Source of the DNA: Novosphingobium lindaniclasticum LE124 | GTDB lineage: Bacteria > Pseudomonadota > Alphaproteobacteria > Sphingomonadales > Sphingomonadaceae | Length of the DNA stretch: 64,000 nt | NCBI RefSeq assembly: GCF_000445125.1 | Contig: NZ_ATHL01000075.1 | Location: 83,810-147,809, forward strand | Reading direction: 5' to 3' | Shown: positions 57,291-64,000 of the stretch, in pieces | How positions within the stretch are numbered: the first letter of the stretch is position 1 | Layout of the letters: every line of letters starts with the position of its first letter | The notes under the pieces: model-generated | What the model saw: only the letters and a program-made list of their open reading frames with translations | What the model was told of the DNA's origin: nothing | Database searches by the model: none | Program-made: the position numbers and the translations under genes

Positions 57291-58163
57291 ATGACCGATC
57301 AGACCCACCAGGATCCTGCAGAGATCGAACGCGACATCCGGCGGACACAGGAACAGATGAGCCGTACCGTGGATGCCATCGGCGACCAGCTCACACCTCG
57401 CAACTTGCTCAATGCCTTGCTGGACAAGGCGGAAAGCAACAATGTCGATGCGCGCATGCTGCTCGACGGGGCCCGTCGCAATCCTCTTGCAATAGCGATG
57501 ATAGCGGGCGGCGCGATTTGGCTTGTCAGCGAGAACGACGCCAAGTTGCCTAAAATCGAGAGACACAAGCACGAGCCGTCGTCCGGCCCGGGCGTCGATC
57601 CTCATCACCGCGACTACATCTCGCATATGGAACGAGTGGAAGCGCGCGATGGGGAGGACGCCGCCAGCTACCAGCGCCGCCGCGATGCCGCGCGCGCGAA
57701 CTACTTCATGGTAGAGCGGTCGCACGACGATGATGATCACAGCTTTCGCGACAAGCTCGACAAGGCTGCCGAGGCGTTCCGCAACCGCCGCCATGCATGG
57801 TCGGACAGTGCCGCCCAGGCTGGCAAGGCCGTTGCCGGCGGCAGCCGCACGGCCGTGGAAGCGGCGGCCGCGAAGGGCCAGCAACTATACAGCAGCAACC
57901 CGCTGATCGGTGGCCTTGTGGCCGCGGCGGCAGGTGCGTTTCTTGGCAGCCTCCTGCCGGAGAGCGAAGCGGAGCAGCAAGCCTTGGGCAGCATAGGCGA
58001 AAGGGCACGCGGCATAGCATCCGAGCAGACCAATCAATTGATGAGCACCGCGCGAGAGAAGAAGGACGACCTCGTCGCCGCCGCACAAGAAAGTGTCGCT
58101 TCTTCAGAGTCCAACGAACGGCAGGGCGCCGAGACGAGGCCGCAGCCAACACTGCCGATCTAA
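57291..58163 (+). CDS. DUF3618 domain protein
   Basis: 290 residues. The N-terminus (DPAEIERDIRRTQEQMSRTV and LTPRNLLNALL) is the DUF3618 domain. A short hydrophobic segment (NPLAIAMIAGGAIWLV, about 64-80), a charged middle (HRDYISHMERVEARDGEDA), a second hydrophobic stretch (LIGGLVAAAAGAFLGSLLP, about 205-223) and a helical tail follow. DUF3618 proteins usually sit beside holin-X-like genes in stress or envelope clusters. The function is unknown. Confidence 0.82.
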   Translation: MTDQTHQDPAEIERDIRRTQEQMSRTVDAIGDQLTPRNLLNALLDKAESNNVDARMLLDGARRNPLAIAMIAGGAIWLVSENDAKLPKIERHKHEPSSGPGVDPHHRDYISHMERVEARDGEDAASYQRRRDAARANYFMVERSHDDDDHSFRDKLDKAAEAFRNRRHAWSDSAAQAGKAVAGGSRTAVEAAAAKGQQLYSSNPLIGGLVAAAAGAFLGSLLPESEAEQQALGSIGERARGIASEQTNQLMSTAREKKDDLVAAAQESVASSESNERQGAETRPQPTLPI

Positions 58164-58184
58164 GCAGGAAGGCCTGCGATGTTT

Positions 58185-58218
58185 GCCGCCGCCTGAGGTC
58201 ACTCAGGCGGCGGCTTGT
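58185..58218 (+). terminator. Strong hairpin after the DUF3618 gene
   Basis: A perfect 13-bp stem, GCCGCCGCCTGAG/CTCAGGCGGCGGC, with a 4-base loop, followed by TTGTC. It lies 22 bp after the DUF3618 stop. The T run is weak. Confidence 0.65.
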
Positions 58219-58350
58219 CACGTCGAAGTCCGTGGGCAGCGAACGGGTTTTACGCGAACGTGGCGGTCATCACCAATCATCCCGGACAGCCTGGAGCGCG
58301 GTTCTGGCACCCAGTTTGAACCGTCGTGTGTTCCGGGCAGCTTGCAACCA

Positions 58351-60519
58351 TCATCGAACAAAACCTTCGAGTTCCCGCGCGAACTGCTGGACTGCCTGTG
58401 AGAGCGAGGGCATGAGCGCGCCCTTTTCGCTCGCCAGAGGACTTGCTCGAGGTCTGGACGCTTTCCAACCGAGATCGCCGCTGCAGACGAAGTCGATCAG
58501 GCTCTCGTCCAGACCGCAAGCGCGGGAGATCCGCACTGCGAATTGTGCCCAGCTTACCGCCTCTTCGTTGCTGAGGTGCCAGAGGCCGGCGGCCTCGTCG
58601 ATCAACAAGTCCAGAGTAGCCTCGCACAAGTGGGGGACGTAGGTTGGAGAAACGAAGCTATCCTTCGCTGCAGCGAAGCGTTCTTTGCGGCGCAAGCGAT
58701 CTACCACCGCAACCGCGAAGTTGTAGCGATCCCATGGCGAGAAGAATGCCGCCGTGCGTACGATCAGGTGCTGTCCAGACAGATTGGCGACAGCCTGCTC
58801 CATGCGCCATTTGCTTTTGCCGTAGACGTTCAGTGGAGCCGGTACATCGCTCTCGCGGTAGACCGAGAGGCCGGCGTCGCCGAATACCAGGTCGGTCGAG
58901 AAATTGACGGTTGGGATGGCACGGGTGGTACAGGCATGAGCCACCGCTAGGGCACCGCCCGCATTGATGCGCATGCACGCGGTGTCGTTGTCCTCGGCCT
59001 CGTCAACGCGTACCCATCCGGCAGCGTTCATAACGGCCCAGGGTCGATGCCGGTCGAGTGTTGCCGCGATGCTCGCTGGATCGAGCAGATCGAGTTCTGC
59101 GCGGCCGCTGAGATGATAGGCCAGACCGCGCCGTGCGCATGCGCGGGCGAGTGCCTGCCCGAGCGTCCCGGTTGCTCCTAGGATCAGGACGAGCCGGGCT
59201 CCGGGCCTGGCGGGAGGAGAATGGGCACTCATCGGCGCCGGCCGGTTGACGACGGGGTGGTGCAGCCGAGAAGGCCTGTGCCACCAGCCAAGCCCTTCGG
59301 CCGCCGGAGGCAGAGCGCTGTTCGTGGTGAGTGCCCGCATCAGCTGCGCCATGGCGGTGGGGCGAGGCGCACCGCTGCGCACGTCGTATGCACCGGATTC
59401 GTAGAGGCCGGGCGCCGTCAGCAGTGTGTTCCAGCCGCTGCTGCCGTACAAGGCCCAGGCCGTGACCGCGCGCACGTCGGTTCCCTGGCTGCGCAGCTCG
59501 TCCGCCGTAGACCACGCTTCGGTAAACCAGCGCAGTTGTTCTTCGCGTGAGCAGCCGTTGTGGACTTCGGTAACGGCCAGAGGCAGGCCGTAGCGATGCC
59601 ATGCTTCCTGAAGGGCACCGCGCAGGCCTGCCGCGGGTGGGTCCAGCACTCGCACCGCTTCCACGTCGGCAAAAGCGCGCGTTGCATTGCTGCCGTGAGT
59701 CCGTGGAGGATAGCGCTGTAGCCGGTGGTCCAGGAAGCGGTCACTGGTGAGATAGTGGTTGATCCCCAGCATGTCCGGTACACACGGCTGGTCTGCTAGC
59801 GATCGCAGGCGTGCCTCAAGGCCATGGTCGCACAGCCGTTTCCACAGATCGTGCCCGGGATCGACTCGGCCACACAGCAAGTCCCATCCCATCCAGCGGC
59901 GCGCATTGTCGAAGCCCGCCTGATCGGCAAGTGCCGAAGTCGCATAAGTACGACCCAGGTCATCGGTCTGGATGAGCCGGGCGGATGGATTTACGCTGCG
60001 GATTGCTTCCATCGCGGCGCGCGTTGCCTCGACTTGCGTGAGTAACGCCGTCCAGAATGCCGCCTCATCGCGCGCATGGGGATACCAGTAACCGTAAAGT
60101 GCCGAGAAGCGCGCGGTGGTCAGCGGTTCATTGACAGGTGTCCAGTCCGTCACCCACGGATAGCGCCGCGCCGTGGCAAGCGCGTGGGCCGCAAGGCCAT
60201 CCACGAAGCTGTCGTCCAGAAGCGAGGTATGCCGCGGCCCGCTGCCGTGATGGACCAATCCGATGATCGGGCGTAGCTGCAAAGCTCTGAGCAGGTTCAG
60301 GCCGCGATCGCTCCAGTCCCAGTCGGGAGCCGAGTGCTGGTCCGGCGAGACCCTTTCCCAGAGCACCGGAAAGCGCAGCGCCTTCACGCCGAGGTCGGGC
60401 AGCAGCTCGATGTCGCTCGGACGGCGATCATGCCCCGTCAGGATCAGTTGATCCCGGAACTCGTCCCCGACGCGATTGACCGTGCATTCTGCACCGGCCC
60501 AAAGTTCAAGATCAATCAT
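58351..60519 (-). CDS. Fusion of GH1-type glycosidase and RmlD-type sugar-nucleotide reductase
   Basis: 722 residues, one unbroken frame. Residues 1-about 400 are a GH1-like TIM barrel: the acid/base Glu131 in WTPVNEPL, and the nucleophile Glu318 in LAVTEVHNG, fit GH1 retaining glycosidases. Residues about 438-722 are an RmlD (dTDP-4-dehydrorhamnose reductase)-like domain: LILGATGTLGQALARA, NAAGWVRVDEAEDN, VNFSTDLVFGD and the Tyr/Lys pair in NVYGKSKWRMEQ. ATG 60519 gives the natural start. It is divergent from the GT-Glf fusion, 148 bp away. Confidence 0.85.
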   Translation of the reverse strand: MIDLELWAGAECTVNRVGDEFRDQLILTGHDRRPSDIELLPDLGVKALRFPVLWERVSPDQHSAPDWDWSDRGLNLLRALQLRPIIGLVHHGSGPRHTSLLDDSFVDGLAAHALATARRYPWVTDWTPVNEPLTTARFSALYGYWYPHARDEAAFWTALLTQVEATRAAMEAIRSVNPSARLIQTDDLGRTYATSALADQAGFDNARRWMGWDLLCGRVDPGHDLWKRLCDHGLEARLRSLADQPCVPDMLGINHYLTSDRFLDHRLQRYPPRTHGSNATRAFADVEAVRVLDPPAAGLRGALQEAWHRYGLPLAVTEVHNGCSREEQLRWFTEAWSTADELRSQGTDVRAVTAWALYGSSGWNTLLTAPGLYESGAYDVRSGAPRPTAMAQLMRALTTNSALPPAAEGLGWWHRPSRLHHPVVNRPAPMSAHSPPARPGARLVLILGATGTLGQALARACARRGLAYHLSGRAELDLLDPASIAATLDRHRPWAVMNAAGWVRVDEAEDNDTACMRINAGGALAVAHACTTRAIPTVNFSTDLVFGDAGLSVYRESDVPAPLNVYGKSKWRMEQAVANLSGQHLIVRTAAFFSPWDRYNFAVAVVDRLRRKERFAAAKDSFVSPTYVPHLCEATLDLLIDEAAGLWHLSNEEAVSWAQFAVRISRACGLDESLIDFVCSGDLGWKASRPRASPLASEKGALMPSLSQAVQQFARELEGFVR

Positions 60520-60610
60520 GAGCGAGCTTTCGGAACTGCAATAGTAGCCTGCGAATTTAGGCGTTCTCAGTACAGCGACTGTTGGTCGAGTATATTGCAA
60601 ATTTACTCAG

Positions 60611-60637
60611 GGAACGATGTTTAACCTGTAGTGTTCC
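60611..60637 (+). promoter_or_regulatory. Candidate EcfG promoter of the GT-Glf gene; also an inverted repeat
   Basis: GGAAC at 60611-60615, then 17 bases, then GTTCC at 60633-60637. Read as a promoter it is GGAAC-N16-TGTT, close to the EcfG consensus GGAAC-N16/17-CGTT. The same bases form an inverted repeat GGAAC/GTTCC. It lies about 30 bases before the start codon. Confidence 0.55.
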
Positions 60638-60667
60638 AGTAAATATCGGCTCAAGCGGAGAATTAAC

Positions 60668-63058
60668 ATGGCTTATAATGCTTGCGCCGGATCCGGTAAA
60701 ATTGCGAGGATGGGTGTCGGCGATTTGCTGATTATCTGCTTCAGCCATTTGCGGTGGGATTTCGTGTTCCAACGACCGCAGCACTTGATGACGCGCTTGG
60801 CCGCTTCGTCCCAGGTGGTGTTCTGGGAAGAGCCGATGCAGATCGCCGGACTGGAAAAGCCTCGCCTGTCGCTGCGGCCATGCCCGGCAAGCGGCGTGAC
60901 GGTCGCCTGCCCGGAGCTGCCCGAAGGTTTGGATCAACAAGGGATGGACGCCGCCCTGCGGGTGCTGCTCGCAGGCGTAGAGGCCAACCGCGAGGGTAAG
61001 CTCCTGCTTTGGTATTACACCCCGATGATGCTGTCGTTTTCCCAGCATCTCCAAGCCGATTGCATCGTCTATGACTGCATGGACGAACTTGCCAATTTCA
61101 AGTTCGCGCCATCCGATCTTCTCGCGCGCGAAGCTCAGCTGCTGCGAACCGCGGACCTGGTCTTCACCGGGGGCTACTCGCTTTATGAAGCCAAGCGCGA
61201 CCGGCACCCGAGCGTACATGCCTTTCCCTCCAGCGTCGAGCGTGAGCACTTCGTCGTAGCGCGCGAAACGATGGAGGAACCTCCCGAACAGCGCTCGCTT
61301 CAGCGGCCGCGGTTCGGCTTCTATGGCGTGGTCGACGAACGCATGGATCTGGAGCTGTTGGCCCACCTGGCCGATGCGCGGCCGGAATGGTCCATCTTGA
61401 TCGTCGGCCCGGTCGTGAAGATCGACCCTGCCGACCTGCCGGCGCGCCCCAACCTCCATTACCTGGGCGGAAAGTCGTATGTCGAACTCCCGGCCCATCT
61501 GGCGGGCTGGGACGTGGCGCTGATGCCTTTTGCGATCAACGAAGCAACCAGATTCATCAGTCCTACCAAGACGCCGGAGTATCTGTCCGCGGGAAAGCCG
61601 GTGGTATCCACGCCGATCGCCGACGTGGTGCGGCACTACGGCGGCCTGCAGGGCGTAAGCATCGCCGAGGGCGCCGATGCCTTCGTGGCGGCCTGCGACG
61701 AAGCGCTCGCGCTGGCACGGGGGGACGGCAAATGGCTGGAGGAAGCCGACGCGCTTCTGCTCCAGACCAACTGGGACGATACCGTCACGCGGATGCGTGG
61801 GTTGATCGATACGGTGTTGATGGCCGGCCAGGCGCTGCATCCCATCGTCTCACCCACCATCTGGCCTCCTGCCGCGCCCAAATACGACGTCATGGTAGTG
61901 GGTGCGGGTTTTGCCGGTTCGGTCATGGCCGAACGGCTCGCCTCCATTGGCAAGACAGTGCTGGTCGTCGATCGCCGTCCACATATCGCGGGCAACGCCT
62001 ACGACAGGCTCGACGATGCCGGGCTGCTGATCCACCAGTACGGACCACACATCTTCCATACCAACAGCACCGAAATCTTCGAGTACCTGTCGCAGTTCAC
62101 CGAATGGCGAGCCTATGAACATCGGGTGCTCGCCAAGGTGGACGGCTTGCTGGTGCCGATCCCGATCAATCGGACGACCATCAACATCCTCTATGGCCTC
62201 GACCTGAGGAGCGAAGCCGAAGCGGAAGCGTTCCTGGCCTCGCGGGCGGAGCCGGTTCCCCTGATCGAGACGTCGGAAGATGTCGTGATCGCCGCTGTCG
62301 GACGCGAGCTTTATGATAAGTTCTTTCGCGATTACACCCGAAAACAATGGGGTCTGGATCCTTCGCAGCTCGACCGAACGGTTACGTCACGCGTGCCCAC
62401 CCGCACCAACACCGACGACCGCTATTTCAATGATCGGTTCCAGGCGATGCCCGCTGAGGGCTACACGAAAATGTTCGAGCGCATGCTCGACCACCCGAAC
62501 ATAGATCTGCTGCTCGGCACCGACTACGCGCAAGTACGAAGTGCCTACCTGCATACGCAGCTCGTTTTTACCGGGCCGATCGACGAATATTTCGGGTACC
62601 GTTTCGGCAAGCTCCCATACCGCTCGCTGCGCTTCGAGCACGAGACGATCGACACCCCGTGGTTCCAGCCGGTCGCCGTGGTCAACTATCCGGATCTCGA
62701 GACGCCTTACACGCGGATCACGGAATACAAGCATCTTACAGGTCAGGAAAACGACAGGACCAGCATCACGCGCGAGTATCCGCAGGCAGAGGGAGATGCC
62801 TACTATCCCATTCCGCGCGAAGAGAACCAGGCGCTGTTCAAGCGGTACGAAGCGCTGGCAAGGTCAGAGGAGAACGTCACCTTCGTCGGTCGGCTGGCAA
62901 CGTATCGGTACTACAACATGGACCAGATCGTCGGTCAGGCGCTTGCCAGCTTCCGGCGCACCTTCCTTCACGCGGAAAGGGCACCGGCCGACAGGGCGAT
63001 AGCCTCCAGCTCGCAGAAAGAGGGCACGACGAGCGGCAACGTCGCTTCTGTCGCTTGA
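60668..63058 (+). CDS. Fusion of glycosyltransferase and UDP-galactopyranose mutase
   Basis: 796 residues. Residues about 18-390 are a GT-B glycosyltransferase (FSHLRWDFVFQRPQHLM; donor-site segment SPTKTPEYLSAGKPVVSTPI). Residues about 405-765 are a Glf-type UDP-galactopyranose mutase: FAD motif DVMVVGAGFAGSVMAERLA, YGPHIFHTNS, RKQWGLDPSQLD, ITEYKHLTGQ and LATYRYYNMDQ. Glf makes UDP-galactofuranose, so the GT half may transfer it. The final 30 residues are not conserved. GGAG lies 8 bases before the ATG. Confidence 0.9.
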   Translation: MAYNACAGSGKIARMGVGDLLIICFSHLRWDFVFQRPQHLMTRLAASSQVVFWEEPMQIAGLEKPRLSLRPCPASGVTVACPELPEGLDQQGMDAALRVLLAGVEANREGKLLLWYYTPMMLSFSQHLQADCIVYDCMDELANFKFAPSDLLAREAQLLRTADLVFTGGYSLYEAKRDRHPSVHAFPSSVEREHFVVARETMEEPPEQRSLQRPRFGFYGVVDERMDLELLAHLADARPEWSILIVGPVVKIDPADLPARPNLHYLGGKSYVELPAHLAGWDVALMPFAINEATRFISPTKTPEYLSAGKPVVSTPIADVVRHYGGLQGVSIAEGADAFVAACDEALALARGDGKWLEEADALLLQTNWDDTVTRMRGLIDTVLMAGQALHPIVSPTIWPPAAPKYDVMVVGAGFAGSVMAERLASIGKTVLVVDRRPHIAGNAYDRLDDAGLLIHQYGPHIFHTNSTEIFEYLSQFTEWRAYEHRVLAKVDGLLVPIPINRTTINILYGLDLRSEAEAEAFLASRAEPVPLIETSEDVVIAAVGRELYDKFFRDYTRKQWGLDPSQLDRTVTSRVPTRTNTDDRYFNDRFQAMPAEGYTKMFERMLDHPNIDLLLGTDYAQVRSAYLHTQLVFTGPIDEYFGYRFGKLPYRSLRFEHETIDTPWFQPVAVVNYPDLETPYTRITEYKHLTGQENDRTSITREYPQAEGDAYYPIPREENQALFKRYEALARSEENVTFVGRLATYRYYNMDQIVGQALASFRRTFLHAERAPADRAIASSSQKEGTTSGNVASVA

Positions 63059-63630
63059 AGCGAAGCCGTACAAGGTGCCGCGAAGATCCGATCTTGAAGG
63101 CCGCCTGCAGTTTTCCAAAGACCCTTCTCGCGATCCGCAGTGACTGCAAAGGGCTGAGACGGGTTTACTGCACCTTGGGTCTGGCGGAGTTCGGCGGGGG
63201 TTGACAACGCGGGCGGCCGGCTTCGAGCATCTTCGCCAATCGTCGACAGAGGGCTGGTGATCAACCCAGAACCGAACGTAGTCGCTCTTGCGCCAGCTAG
63301 GCACGAAAACAGCCCGATGCTTGTAGGCGATCCATGCCCACCGAGAGCGAAGCCCGTCGTCGCGATGTGAGTTAGTGAACGACGGCGGGGACAAGATACG
63401 CAAAGTCGCGGATCAATATCTCGCATCGTCCACCTTGATCATGCTTGTATCGGCCCACTCAAGCGTCCGTCCATCGGACGCGCCCAACGTCAAGGGTGCG
63501 ACAGGAGGCTCCATCGCCGGGCTCGCACCAGCCGCTCACCGCTACAACCGCGACAATCATCGGGCCGCAGCCGGACGGGCCGCCGCCAACGTCTACCGGT
63601 GCCGGGCATGGCCAGGCTGAATTGCTAACT
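63059..63630. other. Interval with no recognisable gene, between GT-Glf and integrase remnant
   Basis: About 570 bp. Several short frames exist on both strands but none has a family, ribosome site or consistent codon use. It may hold decayed remnants of a mobile element, given the integrase remnant that follows. Confidence 0.55.
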
Positions 63631-64000
63631 GCATTTACGCATCGACTTGGCTGGTGGCTTTTCGAGCGTAGCTTCCAGCCACTCTTCCGCAATTCACTAA
63701 AAGGTATTTTCTGCCACTATAGACGCGGTGACCTTGTCCAGCTTAGCCTGATGGACCGGGTCGATGCCCTGCTTGGCAGGCGCCTCGCTTCAAGCAGGCG
63801 CTGCCGGGCTTCTGCGAGGATGACTTCGGGATAAAGACCAAAGGAGGCAGTGCGCTGCAGCTGGTGCAATTTGAAATTCATGCGCCAGTAACGAGCGCCG
63901 GACGGCTTCACGAGCAGATAGAGCCCATCGCGATCAGACAGCTTGTACGCGTTTTCGCGTGGCCGGGCCCGATCGACCGCCGTTGCGGAGAGACCGGATT
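63630..64000 (-). pseudogene. Decayed tyrosine-recombinase (DUF4102-type integrase), N-terminal part, runs off the right edge
   Basis: Minus-strand frame reading KLSDRDGLYLLVKPSGARYW, NFKLHQLQRTASFGLYPEVI and LAEARQRLLEARR matches the N-terminal DNA-binding domain of phage/island integrases. After EARR a one-base shift is needed to continue PAKQGIDPVHQAKLDKVTAS and AENTF. Two consecutive stops then interrupt before IAEEWLEATLEK. The gene is therefore broken, and no catalytic domain follows. Confidence 0.75.

Noticed and set aside
63059..63630. Several short open frames downstream of the GT-Glf gene
   Set aside because: None has a recognisable family, start signal or consistent codon pattern. 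They are treated as an unassigned interval.

Overview
The window looks like chromosome from a high-GC alphaproteobacterium of the Sphingomonadales, most like Novosphingobium, Sphingobium or Sphingomonas. Reasons: the order ctaC/ctaD, then pyrE-pdxJ-acpS-lepB; two large TonB-dependent receptors with N-termini typical of this group; candidate fatty-acid 2-hydroxylases, which fit a group known for 2-hydroxy fatty acids; and candidate EcfG-type (GGAAC) general-stress promoters. This placement is inference from gene content. No rRNA gene or other taxonomic marker is present.

Layout. 0-1.5 kb: start of a cytochrome c oxidase operon (ctaC, partial ctaD, minus strand). 1.6-8.8 kb: plus-strand housekeeping run pyrE, pdxJ, acpS, lepB, an AI-2E-family permease, a DUF3089 hydrolase and ruvX, then a dmeR-dmeF nickel/cobalt efflux operon and a DUF1289 protein. 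8.8-14.1 kb: a CysG-like protein, lysA, a small lipoprotein and argH on the minus strand, a divergent TlpA-like lipoprotein, and a CitE-like lyase. 14.4-17.4 kb: TonB receptor 1. 17.8-21.6 kb: tRNA-Gly(CCC) and an operon with all four acetyl-CoA carboxylase genes (accD-accB-accC-accA). 22-28.4 kb: yjbQ-like gene, sdaA, a lipoprotein, wecBC, dcd and a DoxX protein. 28.5-31.8 kb: tRNA-Val(TAC) and TonB receptor 2, which has an AT-rich promoter with an inverted repeat. 32-38.5 kb: LysR regulator and a methylcrotonyl-CoA carboxylase-type operon (beta, alpha, MaoC-like), then a succinate-semialdehyde dehydrogenase. 38.5-46.4 kb: cytochrome bd locus, with cydA-cydB-cydX on minus and cydD-cydC plus an LtaS/sulfatase-like membrane protein on plus, around an FNR-type box. 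46.4-48.7 kb: SDR enzyme, membrane fatty-acid hydroxylase and LpxO-like hydroxylase. 48.9-54.2 kb: secreted basic peptide, ClC channel, msrPQ, azlCD and its Lrp-type regulator.

54.2-64 kb is accessory in character. It holds a LuxR-type regulator, a divergent MFS/LysR pair cut down to its two C-termini, a three-gene envelope/stress cluster (unknown, holin-X-like, DUF3618), two divergently transcribed fusion enzymes (GH1 glycosidase-RmlD reductase, and glycosyltransferase-UDP-galactopyranose mutase), and a decayed tyrosine integrase at the right edge.

The strongest candidate for a little-described system is the 56-63 kb block. Its membrane proteins and fused glycan enzymes appear to be under general-stress promoters, which suggests stress-induced remodelling of the cell surface, perhaps with galactofuranose and deoxysugar chemistry. 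That link is inference. The domain fusions and GGAAC-type promoter candidates are visible in the sequence.
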